Source: Comamonadaceae bacterium (lineage in GTDB: Bacteria; Pseudomonadota; Gammaproteobacteria; Burkholderiales; Burkholderiaceae_C). From it: a stretch of 58,409 bases of DNA. Shown here piece by piece: positions 34,298 through 43,786 of this stretch. The DNA is taken from NCBI GenBank assembly GCA_947372745.1, contig CANBUY010000011.1, positions 1 to 58,409 of the forward strand, written 5' to 3'. Position 1 is the stretch's first letter. Each line of letters opens with the position of its first letter. The position numbers and the translations under genes were made by a program. Under the pieces are notes generated by a model. It made no database searches, was not told the origin of the DNA, and was given only the letters and a program-made list of their open reading frames with translations.

Positions 34298-35451
34298 GGC
34301 ATATTTCCCCCGCTAATAACCTTGGAAAGTGGGTCCAGTTCGGGGGGCACAAAGGGCTGTTGAAGTTCATCTGGCATAGGTCCGTCACCGCGCAGCGCGG
34401 CTTTTAGCTTGTAGATATAAGCCAGAACTTGCGCTACTGCCGTAAAGAGGCTCGCTGGTATTTCTCGATCCAATTCGGCATTGGCGTACAAGGCGCGCGC
34501 CAGCATCGGCGACTGTAAAACAGGTATTGAATTCGTTTTAGCAATATCCCGTATTTTCATGGCGAGTAAGTCGGCCCCTTTGGAGATGACCTGAGGTGCA
34601 CGCATTGTTTTCTCGTCGTATCTGATGGCGACCGCAAAGTGCGTTGGATTCATCAATACGAAGTCAGCCTTGGGCACCGCACCCACACTGTTGCCGTTTG
34701 CTAAATCGCGCGCCTTCTGCCGCATGCGATTCTTCACCTCGGGATTTCCGTCGGATTCCTTGCCCTCTTGCTTGACCTCTTGGTAAGACATTTTCATTTT
34801 TGAGCTGTGCAAGAAGCCTTGCAAAGGAACATCAATCATGGCCACCAACAAGATAATTAGCAACAACAAGCCCAGTCCCTCGGTCAGCCATTGAACCAGG
34901 TGTGCAAGTGCTGCGGTAGAGGGTTGCAAGATTAAATTGGAGATGGTGTGAAAACTCCCACCTAGGTAGCTCACGCTGATGGCAAAAAGAACCGCCGTGA
35001 TAACAGACATTTTTGTCACCTCGGTGAGCTTGTCTTTGGTGAAAAGTCGACCAAAGCCTGCCATGGGGCTGATTCGGCTAAAGTCCGGCGAAATGGGTTT
35101 CAGGCTGGCGACCCAGCCGCCCACGGCCACACTGCTCAGTACAACAATGACGCTGCTGATGCCGGCAAAAACAGCACATCCAAGCAGTCCTACGGCCACC
35201 ATGTCTTGCAGTCTTGACAGCATGGTCTGCGGCTCAAGAAGCTGAGCGTTTGTAAAAGACAACTGAAGCCCAAGGTGTAGCTTGAGCGTGTTGAACATCT
35301 GGGGTGCCAGCGCCACCATCGTTAATGCACCCGTTCCAAGGACAGCCAAATGCCCCAATTCACGCGAACGAGAGACCTGACCTTCGTCGCGGGCTTTTTT
35401 TAGCTTCCTTTCTGAAGCGGGTAGATTCTTATCTTGGCTACTTGAGTCCAT
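34294..35451 (-). CDS. flhB: Flagellar export specificity switch FlhB
   Basis: Export gate subunit that switches substrate class after hook completion, 385 residues. Four membrane helices precede a cytoplasmic domain with the self-cleavage motif NPTH at 268-271, almost the same position as in Salmonella. The N-terminus KLKKARDEGQVSRSRELGHL is the family start. It is the first gene of the flhB-flhA-flhF-fliA block, 109 bases after cheZ. Confidence 0.97.
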   Translation of the reverse strand: MDSSSQDKNLPASERKLKKARDEGQVSRSRELGHLAVLGTGALTMVALAPQMFNTLKLHLGLQLSFTNAQLLEPQTMLSRLQDMVAVGLLGCAVFAGISSVIVVLSSVAVGGWVASLKPISPDFSRISPMAGFGRLFTKDKLTEVTKMSVITAVLFAISVSYLGGSFHTISNLILQPSTAALAHLVQWLTEGLGLLLLIILLVAMIDVPLQGFLHSSKMKMSYQEVKQEGKESDGNPEVKNRMRQKARDLANGNSVGAVPKADFVLMNPTHFAVAIRYDEKTMRAPQVISKGADLLAMKIRDIAKTNSIPVLQSPMLARALYANAELDREIPASLFTAVAQVLAYIYKLKAALRGDGPMPDELQQPFVPPELDPLSKVISGGNMP

Positions 35452-35560
35452 CGTGGAGAGAGTTTTTGTGTCTCTCCATTGTCAGAACCAGCATGGAAAA
35501 CTAAAGGGCGATAAGTGCCAAATTAGTTGACCTATTTAAAAAAGTGACAAATAACAGGCT

Positions 35561-36214
35561 TTAAAACCCCATACTAGCCAGCAAGTCATCGACTTCTGAC
35601 TGACCGGTGACAACGTCAGCATTGCCTTCAGGGATGATCACTGGCCCCGATAAATGCGGCTCGTAGGGCACATGTTCATGATGAACCGCGATTTCTTTTT
35701 GGCTTGACTCCATGGGTGCTGTCTGAATCAAAAGTTGAATCAGTTGCTCTTCGATCGTGGCAGCCAGGTCAACCACTTTGGCAATCACTTGGCCCGTTAA
35801 GTCGTGAAAGTCTTGTGCCATCATGATTTCTATGAGATGGCCATCAATGATTTGGCTTGATTTTTTAACCTCTAGGAGAAAATTCATAACCTGACCCTTC
35901 GCCACTGCAGCCACTGGGTCTAGGACAAGCAGCGCACCTAGATTGCTGGATTCTTGGGCGATATATTCGTTTTGCGCCTTCGCTTGGTCAACGCGGTTGA
36001 GTACTTTTTCGGCAGCCTCTCCAGTTAGTCGTGCGATATAGGATAGCCGACTCTGAGCATCAGGAATCTCGCCTGCCAAATCTTGGACCTTTTCTATCAA
36101 TCCCAGTCCGTTCAGCGCGTTGTGAAGTTGTCGGGTCAGCAAACCAATCGATTGGTGGATGTCAGATGAAATCAATTGATTTTGACCGCTGGCGTTGTCT
36201 TGGTTTATGTTCAT
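35561..36214 (-). CDS. cheZ: Protein phosphatase CheZ
   Basis: Dephosphorylates CheY-P, 217 residues. The active-site segment [17 protein letters not shown] places Asp138 and Gln142, equivalent to Asp143 and Gln147 of E. coli. The long helical hairpin and the C-terminal CheY-binding helix [12 protein letters not shown] are present. It overlaps cheY by four bases. Confidence 0.96.
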   Translation of the reverse strand: MNINQDNASGQNQLISSDIHQSIGLLTRQLHNALNGLGLIEKVQDLAGEIPDAQSRLSYIARLTGEAAEKVLNRVDQAKAQNEYIAQESSNLGALLVLDPVAAVAKGQVMNFLLEVKKSSQIIDGHLIEIMMAQDFHDLTGQVIAKVVDLAATIEEQLIQLLIQTAPMESSQKEIAVHHEHVPYEPHLSGPVIIPEGNADVVTGQSEVDDLLASMGF

Positions 36215-36600
36215 TTCAGTCCTAATTTTGTCAGTATCAAGCTGATTTTTTCATCCAGAGTGACCTTTGTGAACGGCTTGACGATATAGCCGGCCGCGCC
36301 TGATTTGGCGGCCAGTAAGATATCTTCTTTGCGCGCCTCTGCGGTGACCATCAAAATGGGGATGTGTTTCAACTTCTCATCTTTTTTGACTTCATTCAAT
36401 AATTCAAATCCGTTCATATTCGGCATGTTGATGTCACATACGACGAAGTCAATGTTGGATGACCGAAGTTTTTTCAAGGCAATGACACCATCTTCAGCCT
36501 CCTCCACATCTGCATAGCCGCTTTCTTTCAGAAGGCTTCGTACTATTCGGCGCATGGTTGAAAAATCATCAACCACTAAAAAACGTAGATCATTGGCCAT
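36211..36600 (-). CDS. cheY: Chemotaxis response regulator CheY
   Basis: Single receiver domain, 129 residues. Asp11, Asp12, phospho-acceptor Asp56 ([10 protein letters not shown]), Thr86, Tyr105 and Lys108 are in place. Phosphorylated by CheA, it binds FliM and reverses rotation. It is the first of the cheY-cheZ pair, 78 bases after motB. Sequence is close to enteric CheY and not to the NarL type. Confidence 0.97.
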   Translation of the reverse strand: MANDLRFLVVDDFSTMRRIVRSLLKESGYADVEEAEDGVIALKKLRSSNIDFVVCDINMPNMNGFELLNEVKKDEKLKHIPILMVTAEARKEDILLAAKSGAAGYIVKPFTKVTLDEKISLILTKLGLK

Positions 36601-36678
36601 GGGTAATCCTCATTTTGGCAATCGCATTCATACTCGGTACAAGGTTTTCATTGGTCGTCAGGGCACCTGCGCGCTTCA

Positions 36679-37605
36679 TCATGGGTGGCTTAACGTTGTA
36701 GTTGGTTCGGTTGCATTGGTGACATTTGTTCGCCTGGCGCCCATCAGTCGCTCTTCCGCTTCTCGCGTCATGACCACAATGCCTATGCGTCGGTTGATTG
36801 GGTTGAGTGGGTCTTCTGGTTCCAGCAATTGGCTGGATCCCATGCCGACCACACGCGCCAGTTTGTCGTCAGGCATGCCGGCTGCGACTAGTTCCCGGCG
36901 CGAGGCATTGGCCCGATCAGACGACAACTCCCAGTTGCTGTAGCCCCGGTCAGCACTGCTGTACATGAATCGATCCGTATGGCCATCAAGACTTATTTTG
37001 TTTTCTACCCCATTCAGAGCTGCACCAATCTCACGCAAAATGTCACGCATATAACTTTTAACAGAGGCGCTGCCATTGTCAAACATGGGGCGTTTTTGGT
37101 CGTCCACAATCTGTATTTGGAGGCCATCGGGCGTGCTCTCCAGTCTGATCTGGGATTTGTATTCAGCCAACTTGGGGCTGTTGTTGATAAGGGTCTGAAT
37201 TTTTGCGCTGAGTGCTGCAAGTTTTTTTGCATCTTGGCGTGCCATTTCTGCCTTCATTGCCTCAGCTGCCATTTTCTTTTGTATGGGGTCGGCGCCACTG
37301 CCCGCGCGCGACTGGCCTGCGTGCAGGGTTAAGTCGGTACCACCGCCAGGCAGTACGCTGTTACTAGCGCCTGCGCCGCTTCCCCCCATCAAAGAAACTT
37401 TGAGGGGCGCCGCGAAGTAATCAGACAAACCCTTTTTATCCCCCTCGCTGGTTGACCCTAAAAGCCACATGAGCAGGAAAAAAGCCATCATTGCAGTGAC
37501 AAAGTCAGCATAAGCAATTTTCCAAGCGCCACCATGCACGCCATGCATGCACTTTTTCCCTTTTTTAATAATAATGGGTTGAAGTTTTTTTGGGTCAGTT
37601 GCCAT
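36679..37605 (-). CDS. motB: Flagellar motor stator protein MotB
   Basis: Proton-channel stator subunit anchored to peptidoglycan, 308 residues. One membrane helix near the N-terminus carries the proton-binding Asp34 (IAYADFVTAMMAFFLLMWLL). The plug and linker follow, then an OmpA-like domain at about 165-280 with SLDGHTDRF and WELSSDRANASRRELVAAGM. It follows motA by 20 bases. Confidence 0.97.
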   Translation of the reverse strand: MATDPKKLQPIIIKKGKKCMHGVHGGAWKIAYADFVTAMMAFFLLMWLLGSTSEGDKKGLSDYFAAPLKVSLMGGSGAGASNSVLPGGGTDLTLHAGQSRAGSGADPIQKKMAAEAMKAEMARQDAKKLAALSAKIQTLINNSPKLAEYKSQIRLESTPDGLQIQIVDDQKRPMFDNGSASVKSYMRDILREIGAALNGVENKISLDGHTDRFMYSSADRGYSNWELSSDRANASRRELVAAGMPDDKLARVVGMGSSQLLEPEDPLNPINRRIGIVVMTREAEERLMGARRTNVTNATEPTTTLSHP

Positions 37606-37625
37606 GTCAGATCATTGCCGTGTGT

Positions 37626-38483
37626 TTATTTTTTCTTGACATAGGTTTCAAGTTCAATAAAGGTGGGGCGCTCAGTAGAAAAGAGAACTTTGCGGCCAAA
37701 TTCAATGGCAGTTGATGGGTTGTAGCCCTGCATGCTGGCCAAGAGCGTGGTCTTGATGCACTGGAGTTCTTTGCCGCTGTCTTCTGTTTTTTGTTCAAGC
37801 AAGCCACCCAGTGGTTCAACCACGCCATAGGCCAACAAAATACCCAGAAAAGTACCCACCAGAGCAGAGGCAATCATTCCACCCAAGACCGAGGGCGGTT
37901 GCCCAACCGAACCCATCGTATTAACTACGCCCAGTACCGCCGCAACAATGCCAAAAGCTGGTAATGCGCCCGCGAGGCGAGCGATCGCTGCAATGGGGGC
38001 ATGCGCCTCCGCATGGTGCGTGTCAATTTCGCTGTCCATGAGAGATTCAATCTCATGGGCATTGAGGTTTCCTGAGACCATCATGCGCAAATAATCGGTC
38101 ACAAACTCCACCACATGGTGATCTGACGCCAAGGCCGGGTACTTATTGAAAATGGGGGAGCTGTGGGGGTCTTCAACATCCTTCTCAATCGCCATCAATC
38201 CTTCTTTACGGGCTTTTTGAAGAATGTCAAACAGCAGCGCCATAAGGTCTAGGTAACGTGCCTTGGTATATTTTGATCCCTTGAGTGCTTGTGGGATGAG
38301 TTTGATCGTCGCCTTCAGTACCTTGGGTTGGTTGTTCACGGCAAATGCACCCAATGCACCACCAAAAATAGTGATCAACTCAAACGGCAAGGCCTCAAGC
38401 ACAACCTTGATGTTTCCACCGTGGAAAATATAGACCCCGAAGATACAGCCCATGGAGACCACGTAGCCAACAATAACTATCAT
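37626..38483 (-). CDS. motA: Flagellar motor stator protein MotA
   Basis: Stator subunit with four membrane helices, 285 residues. Recognisable are the first helix IVIVGYVVSMGCIFGVYIFH, the cytoplasmic loop LMALLFDILQKARKEGLMAI with PHSSPIFNKYP, and the pore helices ARLAGALPAFGIVAAVLGVV and SALVGTFLGILLAYGVVEPL. The motAB pair is proton-type by sequence. It starts downstream of the flhDC terminator, so it has its own promoter; none could be identified. Confidence 0.97.
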   Translation of the reverse strand: MIVIVGYVVSMGCIFGVYIFHGGNIKVVLEALPFELITIFGGALGAFAVNNQPKVLKATIKLIPQALKGSKYTKARYLDLMALLFDILQKARKEGLMAIEKDVEDPHSSPIFNKYPALASDHHVVEFVTDYLRMMVSGNLNAHEIESLMDSEIDTHHAEAHAPIAAIARLAGALPAFGIVAAVLGVVNTMGSVGQPPSVLGGMIASALVGTFLGILLAYGVVEPLGGLLEQKTEDSGKELQCIKTTLLASMQGYNPSTAIEFGRKVLFSTERPTFIELETYVKKK

Positions 38484-38571
38484 GAGATTAGCGGGTGAAG
38501 ATGGGTTGTGTCATGGCGGGTGCAATGCTTTCGTAAATTTCAATAAATTTTATGAAGACTGCAACTTCCCT

Positions 38572-38602
38572 AAAAAAGAAAAAGGGCCCTCAAGGGGCCC
38601 TT
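38572..38602 (-). terminator. Rho-independent terminator of flhDC
   Basis: On the minus strand AAGGGCCC and GGGCCCTT form an 8-base stem with a 5-base loop, followed by a T-rich tail with one C (bases 38572-38583 on the plus strand are A-rich). It lies 25 bases after the flhC stop and separates flhDC from motAB. Confidence 0.8.
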
Positions 38603-38627
38603 ACATCAAGGCTTAGTAGCCAATGCT

Positions 38628-39164
38628 TTAGTGAAGCAAAATTCCACCGGCACTGTTTCCTTTCCCAGCGCGTGCGGGTGGTGCGCACAATCCGCATTCA
38701 AAGTTCCGGGAATTTTCATAGGCCTCCGTGACAAAATGACCACCGCATTTCGAACATTTGGTCATTGACAGCATGTTGTTGTCAACAAATTTCACCAGCC
38801 GCCAAGCGCGGGTGATGGACAGCAGCGGTTCCACACCACAGGAAGCAATTTGCTCGCTGTATAGACGGTAAGCCTTCATGACGGCGTCAATGTCATCAAG
38901 TGGGCTGGCTTTGGTTAGATACTCGTAGGTATTCAAAAACAAAGACGCATGAATATTGGGCTGCCAAGTGAGAAACCAATCAGTCGAAAAGGGAAGTTGC
39001 CCTTTAGAGGGTGAACGCCCTGCCACTTCCTTGTAAAGGCGCAGCAAGCGCTCATAAGACAGGTCGGTTTCGCTTTCAAGCACCTGCAGGCGTGCACCCA
39101 GTTGGATCAGGGCGACGGCACGGCCGACTTGTTGGGAATCATTCAATACACTTTTAGCGGCCAT
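38628..39164 (-). CDS. flhC: Flagellar master regulator subunit FlhC
   Basis: Zinc-binding subunit of the FlhD4C2 activator of class II flagellar promoters, 178 residues. Cys137, Cys140, Cys157 and Cys160 (CSKC and CGLC) form the zinc site and fall at the same numbers as in E. coli. Helical core marks are IQLGARLQVLESETDLSYER and SLFLNTYEYLTK. It follows flhD by 12 bases. Confidence 0.97.
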   Translation of the reverse strand: MAAKSVLNDSQQVGRAVALIQLGARLQVLESETDLSYERLLRLYKEVAGRSPSKGQLPFSTDWFLTWQPNIHASLFLNTYEYLTKASPLDDIDAVMKAYRLYSEQIASCGVEPLLSITRAWRLVKFVDNNMLSMTKCSKCGGHFVTEAYENSRNFECGLCAPPARAGKGNSAGGILLH

Positions 39165-39176
39165 GGTTTTCTCCTA

Positions 39177-39503
39177 TTACATTGCTTCTGCGTAACGTCC
39201 GGCCATCAAAATGCTGGCGTGCAATTTGGTGGTGGCATCGTTGTCTACTTTGCTGGGGGTGTGGTTGGTCAGCAGGTTCCACACAATATCGTCGGTAACC
39301 CGAAAGTTGCACAACAACATATTGCTGGACGATATTTTCAGGATTTGTGCCGCTGACAAGGCGGCCACCAAGGTGGCAGACTCTTCAGAGATGCCTAAGC
39401 GAAAGAGGGCCTCGGTCTTGTCTTTGCGAATTAGGTTTTGGGCCAACATGAGATATGTCAGGTTGGCGTCTCTTATTTCTGTGCTTAGTTGTTCGTCGGT
39501 CAT
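39177..39503 (-). CDS. flhD: Flagellar master regulator subunit FlhD
   Basis: DNA-binding partner of FlhC, 108 residues from the ATG at 39503. The start MTDEQLSTEIRDANLTYLML with QNLIRKDKTEALFRLGIS is the conserved FlhD region. The frame is open to 39650 but those codons lie in the shared promoter region with the flagellin gene. The presence of FlhDC means class II control is of the enteric/beta type and not the FleQ type. Confidence 0.95.
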   Translation of the reverse strand: MTDEQLSTEIRDANLTYLMLAQNLIRKDKTEALFRLGISEESATLVAALSAAQILKISSSNMLLCNFRVTDDIVWNLLTNHTPSKVDNDATTKLHASILMAGRYAEAM

Positions 39504-39764
39504 GTTGGGCTCCTGTGTAAAACAACCCGTTTGGGTTGCGATGTGTTGATTCTGAACCCCGATTAAGCGAACTTGAATCGGCAAATGGCTGTTTGCTGCG
39601 TCAGTGAAATGCGGACTGCTTGTAAGGGAAACTCTTACACGGGCACGCATTTTTAATGAAATGGCGGTAAAGCGGCTTGTTTATTTCGCTTTAGATTGGC
39701 GTCACCCAATTTAATCTCTGTATCACTTCATCCCCTCAATACCATCGCTTTACAGGAGCTTTAA

Positions 39765-40586
39765 ATGTCACTCATCAACACGAATCTCAGTTCACTGAAC
39801 GCCCAGAATAACCTCAGCAAGTCGCAGGCTTCGCTGGCTACATCCATGCAGCGCCTCTCGTCCGGGCTGCGTGTCAATAGCTCAAAAGACGATGCAGCAG
39901 GGTTATCGATTGCCACAAAAATGGATGCGCAAATCCGTGGCATGTCGCAAGCGGTACGTAATGCGAACGATGGCATCTCTTTGGCACAAACCAAAGATGG
40001 TGCCTTGTCGACGGCCACAGATGTCATGCAACGCATGCGGGAGCTGGCGGTGCAAGGTGCTAATGGTACGAATACAACGGACGATAGTGCTGCTTTGGAT
40101 AAGGAGTTTCAAGCACTTAACACGGAGGTCTCTCGCATTGCCAGCGATACCTTATTTAACAGTACAGCCTGTTTGGCAACAGGTAATTTAGCCGTAACAA
40201 TACAGGTGGGCGCAAATAGTGGTGCAGGCCAAGTCATTGATATACCCGCGACTGATTTTGGTGCAGTTGCAACAACACTTTCAACTGAAAATTTAACGGA
40301 CGCAACTAATTCCAATTCTGCAATAGACGCACTTGACACCGCATTAACGGATGTCAATACGATGCGTTCAGATCTCGGTGCTGCTGAAAACCGTCTGGGG
40401 TATGCCGTCAGCAATTTGCAAAATTCTGGTGAGAATCAATCTGCTGCCAAGAGTCGCATCATGGATACCGACTTTGCGGTGGAAACCGCTAATCTGTCGC
40501 GTGCACAAGTCTTGCAGCAGGCCGGTACGGCGATGGTGGCCCAAGCGAACCAGTTGCCTCAAGGCGTCATGGCCTTGTTGAAATAA
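39765..40586 (+). CDS. fliC: Flagellin (copy 1)
   Basis: Filament subunit, 273 residues. The D0/D1 helices are complete: SLINTNLSSLNAQNNLSKSQ at the start, MQRLSSGLRVNSSKDDAAGL near 32, and NLSRAQVLQQAGTAMVAQAN at the end. The variable surface domains D2/D3 are almost absent (about 60 residues at 145-205), so the filament should be thin and smooth. AGGAG precedes the ATG. A second very similar flagellin gene follows. Divergent from flhD. No good sigma-28 promoter could be found in the 261-base upstream region. Confidence 0.96.
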   Translation: MSLINTNLSSLNAQNNLSKSQASLATSMQRLSSGLRVNSSKDDAAGLSIATKMDAQIRGMSQAVRNANDGISLAQTKDGALSTATDVMQRMRELAVQGANGTNTTDDSAALDKEFQALNTEVSRIASDTLFNSTACLATGNLAVTIQVGANSGAGQVIDIPATDFGAVATTLSTENLTDATNSNSAIDALDTALTDVNTMRSDLGAAENRLGYAVSNLQNSGENQSAAKSRIMDTDFAVETANLSRAQVLQQAGTAMVAQANQLPQGVMALLK

Positions 40587-40662
40587 ATAAATTTAAGTTA
40601 TCCCTGATTTGTACCGAAAAACATATCAGCGGGTTCCATTCTGGGCTCGTCGTCTGGAAAGC

Positions 40663-40706
40663 ACCTCTGAGGTGGTCCGGTCACAGAGGTCAGTCTTTAG
40701 ACTGAC
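40663..40706. other. Structured intergenic element between the two flagellin genes
   Basis: Three overlapping symmetries lie in 44 bases. CACCTC/GAGGTG at about 40662-40674 flank one base. ACCTCTG (40663-40669) can instead pair with CAGAGGT (40684-40690). GTCAGTCT and AGACTGAC form perfect 8-base arms with a 2-base loop at 40689-40706. There is no T tract, so it is not a standard terminator. It may be a processing or attenuation structure, or an operator for copy 2. Confidence 0.5.
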
Positions 40707-40756
40707 GTTGGTAATGGCAGCAATGCTGGAATAACTCAGCTTTAAAGGAGCTTCAA

Positions 40757-41578
40757 ATGACAACTATTAATTCAAACCTCAGTTCAGTCAACGCCCAAAA
40801 TAACCTGAGCAAGTCTCAGGCCTCGTTGGCAACCTCCATGCAGCGCCTCTCATCAGGCCTGCGCGTTAACAGCTCAAAAGACGACGCCGCCGGCTTGTCA
40901 ATTGCCACCAAGATGGACGCCCAAATTCGAGGCATGTCCCAGGCTGTTCGCAACGCCAACGATGGCATTTCTTTGGCGCAGACCAAAGACGGTGCTTTGG
41001 GCACTGCTAACGATGTTATGCAACGCATGCGGGAACTGGCGGTGCAGGGTGCCAATGGGACCAATACGACCGATGACAGCGCTTCGCTTGACAAGGAGTT
41101 TCAAGCGCTCTCAACTGAAGTAGCACGCATTGCCAGCGACACACAATTCAACACGACATCTGTTCTGGCAACGGGGAATACAGCTGTGTCCATCCAGGTT
41201 GGAGCAAATAGTGGGACTGGTCAAGTTATCGATATTCCTGCGACTGATCTAGGCGCAGTTGCAACAACTCTTTCTTCTGAGGCATTGACAGACGCAACTA
41301 CATCCAATTCAGCAATTGCAGCTTTAGACACCGCATTAACAGATGTCAATACCATGCGTGCTGACTTGGGTGCTGTAGAAAACCGTTTGGGCTACGCAGT
41401 TAGTAATTTGCAAAATTCCGGCGAGAACCAATCCGCCGCCAAGAGCCGCATCATGGACACCGACTTTGCCGCAGAAACAGCTAACCTGTCTCGTGCCCAA
41501 GTATTGCAACAAGCGGGTACCGCGATGGTGGCTCAGGCCAATCAGTTGCCTCAAGGAGTGATGGCCTTGTTGCGTTAA
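40757..41578 (+). CDS. fliC: Flagellin (copy 2)
   Basis: Second 273-residue flagellin, nearly identical in protein sequence to copy 1 but clearly different at silent codon positions, so the duplication is not recent or is kept alike by selection. Differences cluster at the first residues (MTTINSNLSSV against MSLINTNLSSL) and in residues about 135-205. AAAGGAG precedes the ATG. A strong terminator follows at 41624-41658. Confidence 0.96.
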   Translation: MTTINSNLSSVNAQNNLSKSQASLATSMQRLSSGLRVNSSKDDAAGLSIATKMDAQIRGMSQAVRNANDGISLAQTKDGALGTANDVMQRMRELAVQGANGTNTTDDSASLDKEFQALSTEVARIASDTQFNTTSVLATGNTAVSIQVGANSGTGQVIDIPATDLGAVATTLSSEALTDATTSNSAIAALDTALTDVNTMRADLGAVENRLGYAVSNLQNSGENQSAAKSRIMDTDFAAETANLSRAQVLQQAGTAMVAQANQLPQGVMALLR

Positions 41579-41623
41579 GCGCAACTTAATCAGCGCATGC
41601 CTGCTTGGGTGTGCGGTTAACAA

Positions 41624-41658
41624 ACGGCAAAGGGATTTAAGCCCCTTGCCGTTTTTTT
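41624..41658 (+). terminator. Rho-independent terminator after the flagellin genes
   Basis: ACGGCAAAGGG pairs with CCCCTTGCCGT across a 6-base loop with one internal mismatch, followed by seven T. It ends the flagellin transcript before fliD. Confidence 0.85.
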
Positions 41659-41744
41659 GTATCTGAAAACATCGTGCTTCTTTGGGCTTAAGGTTTAGGC
41701 TGCCCTGTCAAAATTTGCGATTAATGCTTGAACAGGGGGCCGCT

Positions 41745-43193
41745 ATGGCAACAATTTCTTCCGTAGGCTTGGGCAGCGGCATTGACGTCAACAGCATCGT
41801 GACTCAGTTGGTGGCCATTGAAAAGATGCCGATCACCACCTTGGCCAATAAAGCCACCAAGATTGGGAACCAGGTCTCGGCGCTGGCCCAGCTTAAAACT
41901 CAGTTTGCTGCGCTGGGGGATATAGCCACCCGAATCTCGGCGCCTGGCGCTTGGAGCGCCCGCAACGCGGTCAGCAGCAGTCCTAGCGCGGCTACCATCA
42001 CGGCCACAGGCGTGGCAGTGGCCAGTAAATTTACCCTGGATGTGGATGCACTGGCCAGCCAGCAAGTGACCGCTTCAGCAGGCCTGGCGGCTGGCTTTAA
42101 GCCGGGCGCCGGTACCTTGCAAGTGCAGTTGGGCGCCTGGAGCGCCGCCGGTAGCCACTTCACGGCGGGGGCTGCTGACGCGGTGCCGGTGACGATTGAC
42201 GCCGCTGACAGCTTGAGTGTGATTGCCAGAAAAATTAACAGCGCCAAAGCCGGGGTGGTCGCCTCGGTTTTTAATGATGGGGTGAATGATCGTCTCGTTT
42301 TGACTTCCAAGCTCACGGGTGAAGCCTCGGGCTTTCGAATTCAATCCGCTGATGCGGCCTTGGCTAGCCTGGTATTTGATCCCGAACTTAGTCCAAGTAT
42401 GGGCATGGCGGCATCAAACGTTGCTGCCCAGTATGGGCAAGATGCCAAGGCACGTATCAACGGCATCCCTGTCACCTCATCCACCAACACCTTGTCTTCT
42501 AACATGACCGGCGTCAGTATAAGCTTGCTCGCCACTACGACGGTGGGCTATGGAACTGGGGGGGCGGTTAAGGCACCGTTGGTCATGTCCATCAGTGAAG
42601 ATGTGACCCCGGCCGTCAGGAATGTGACTGATTTTGTGACCGCCTTCAATGCCCTGAGTAAAAACCTCTCCGACCTGACCAAGTACGATGCAGCCAATAA
42701 ATCGGCCGCCCTTTTTCAAGGTGATTCCGGTATAGCGGGCCTGCAAGCCGTGCTGAGAAGCATGGCGGGGTCCTCCAGCCTGGGGGCGAGTTCGCAGCGC
42801 TTATCAGACATTGGCATTGAGCGGCAGCTCGATGGCTCGCTGAGTATCAGCACCGCCAAACTGAGTGTGTCGGCCAACAACGGCACCCAACTGCAGCAGT
42901 TGTTTACCCAGGACAACAACGACCCGCTCACCAACGGATTTGCCCTCAAGTTCAAAGCCCTGAGCACGGGGGTCTTGTCCACGCGCGGCTCTATTACGAC
43001 GCGTGTCACGGCCTTCAGCCAAGAGTTGGTGCGCAATACCGATTCGCAAGCCAAAGTAAGCGCCCATGCTACATTATTTGAGGCCCGATTACGCAAGCAA
43101 TACAGCGCTCTCGACACCCAAATGGCCAACCTGAACGCACTCAATGCCTATGTGACGCAACAGGTCACGACTTGGAATAAATCAACTGCTTGA
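41745..43193 (+). CDS. fliD: Flagellar filament cap protein FliD
   Basis: Filament cap (hook-associated protein 2), 482 residues from the ATG at 41745. It starts MATISSVGLGSGIDVNSIVT, the FliD signature, and ends with a coiled-coil helix (FEARLRKQYSALDTQMANLN). The frame opens 21 codons earlier, but those codons have no family sequence. The central Ala/Ser-rich part is variable as usual. Confidence 0.95.
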   Translation: MATISSVGLGSGIDVNSIVTQLVAIEKMPITTLANKATKIGNQVSALAQLKTQFAALGDIATRISAPGAWSARNAVSSSPSAATITATGVAVASKFTLDVDALASQQVTASAGLAAGFKPGAGTLQVQLGAWSAAGSHFTAGAADAVPVTIDAADSLSVIARKINSAKAGVVASVFNDGVNDRLVLTSKLTGEASGFRIQSADAALASLVFDPELSPSMGMAASNVAAQYGQDAKARINGIPVTSSTNTLSSNMTGVSISLLATTTVGYGTGGAVKAPLVMSISEDVTPAVRNVTDFVTAFNALSKNLSDLTKYDAANKSAALFQGDSGIAGLQAVLRSMAGSSSLGASSQRLSDIGIERQLDGSLSISTAKLSVSANNGTQLQQLFTQDNNDPLTNGFALKFKALSTGVLSTRGSITTRVTAFSQELVRNTDSQAKVSAHATLFEARLRKQYSALDTQMANLNALNAYVTQQVTTWNKSTA

Positions 43194-43342
43194 AGCCGTG
43201 ACGAAAGAATGCAATGTGAATAATCCACCCAAATTCCAATTGGCGTAAATTCGGAAATTTGTTGGGTTCAAAGGGATAAATAACCCTTGAGTTTGGCTGC
43301 AATGAGTCGATAACTCTAATAACAACATTATTGGAGAGCATC

Positions 43343-43747
43343 ATGTTTATATCAGTCAGTTCACGGTCTGCTTCAGCCTATAAACGCGTCAGTCTGGAAA
43401 CTTCGGTGAGCCAAGGCAGCCCACATCAGCTGGTTAATATGCTGTTTGAAAATCTATTGCGCAACGTTGGCGCTGCGCGTTTGGCTATTCAGGCCGGTAA
43501 CGTCGCCGCTAAAGGTGAGTGCATTCAAAAAGCCGTTCGCATCATTGATGAGGGGCTGAAGCCCGCCTTGAACCTGAAAGAGGGAGGAATTTTGGCCGAC
43601 AACTTGAGTCGGATGTATAGCTTCTGTCTCGTCCGGTTAACTCAGGCCAATTTACAAAATTCTGAGGCACCCTTGCTGGATGTTCTTCGTGTTATAGAGC
43701 CTTTGGCCGATGGCTGGAAAGGCATTGGTTCTCAAGTTGCGCACTAA
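43343..43747 (+). CDS. fliS: Flagellin export chaperone FliS
   Basis: Binds the C-terminus of flagellin before export, 134 residues from the ATG at 43343 after TTGGAGAG. The family core is SAYKRVSLETSVSQGSPHQL with VNMLFENLLRNVGAARLAI, followed by the helices IDEGLKPALNLKEGG and MYSFCLVRLTQANLQN. It lies between fliD and fliT. Confidence 0.95.
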   Translation: MFISVSSRSASAYKRVSLETSVSQGSPHQLVNMLFENLLRNVGAARLAIQAGNVAAKGECIQKAVRIIDEGLKPALNLKEGGILADNLSRMYSFCLVRLTQANLQNSEAPLLDVLRVIEPLADGWKGIGSQVAH

Positions 43748-43786
43748 CATAATTTTTAAAAAAAGAACCTTCAAGGAGCGTTGCAC

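Noticed and set aside
38487-38495. Sigma-28-like -10 box (CCCGCTAA) just before motA
   Set aside because: It is only a few bases from the start codon, and no -35 box lies at the proper distance.
39668-39695. Possible sigma-28 promoter upstream of flagellin copy 1 (TAAAGCGG)
   Set aside because: The -35-like box is fine, but the eight bases at the right spacing match the -10 consensus poorly.
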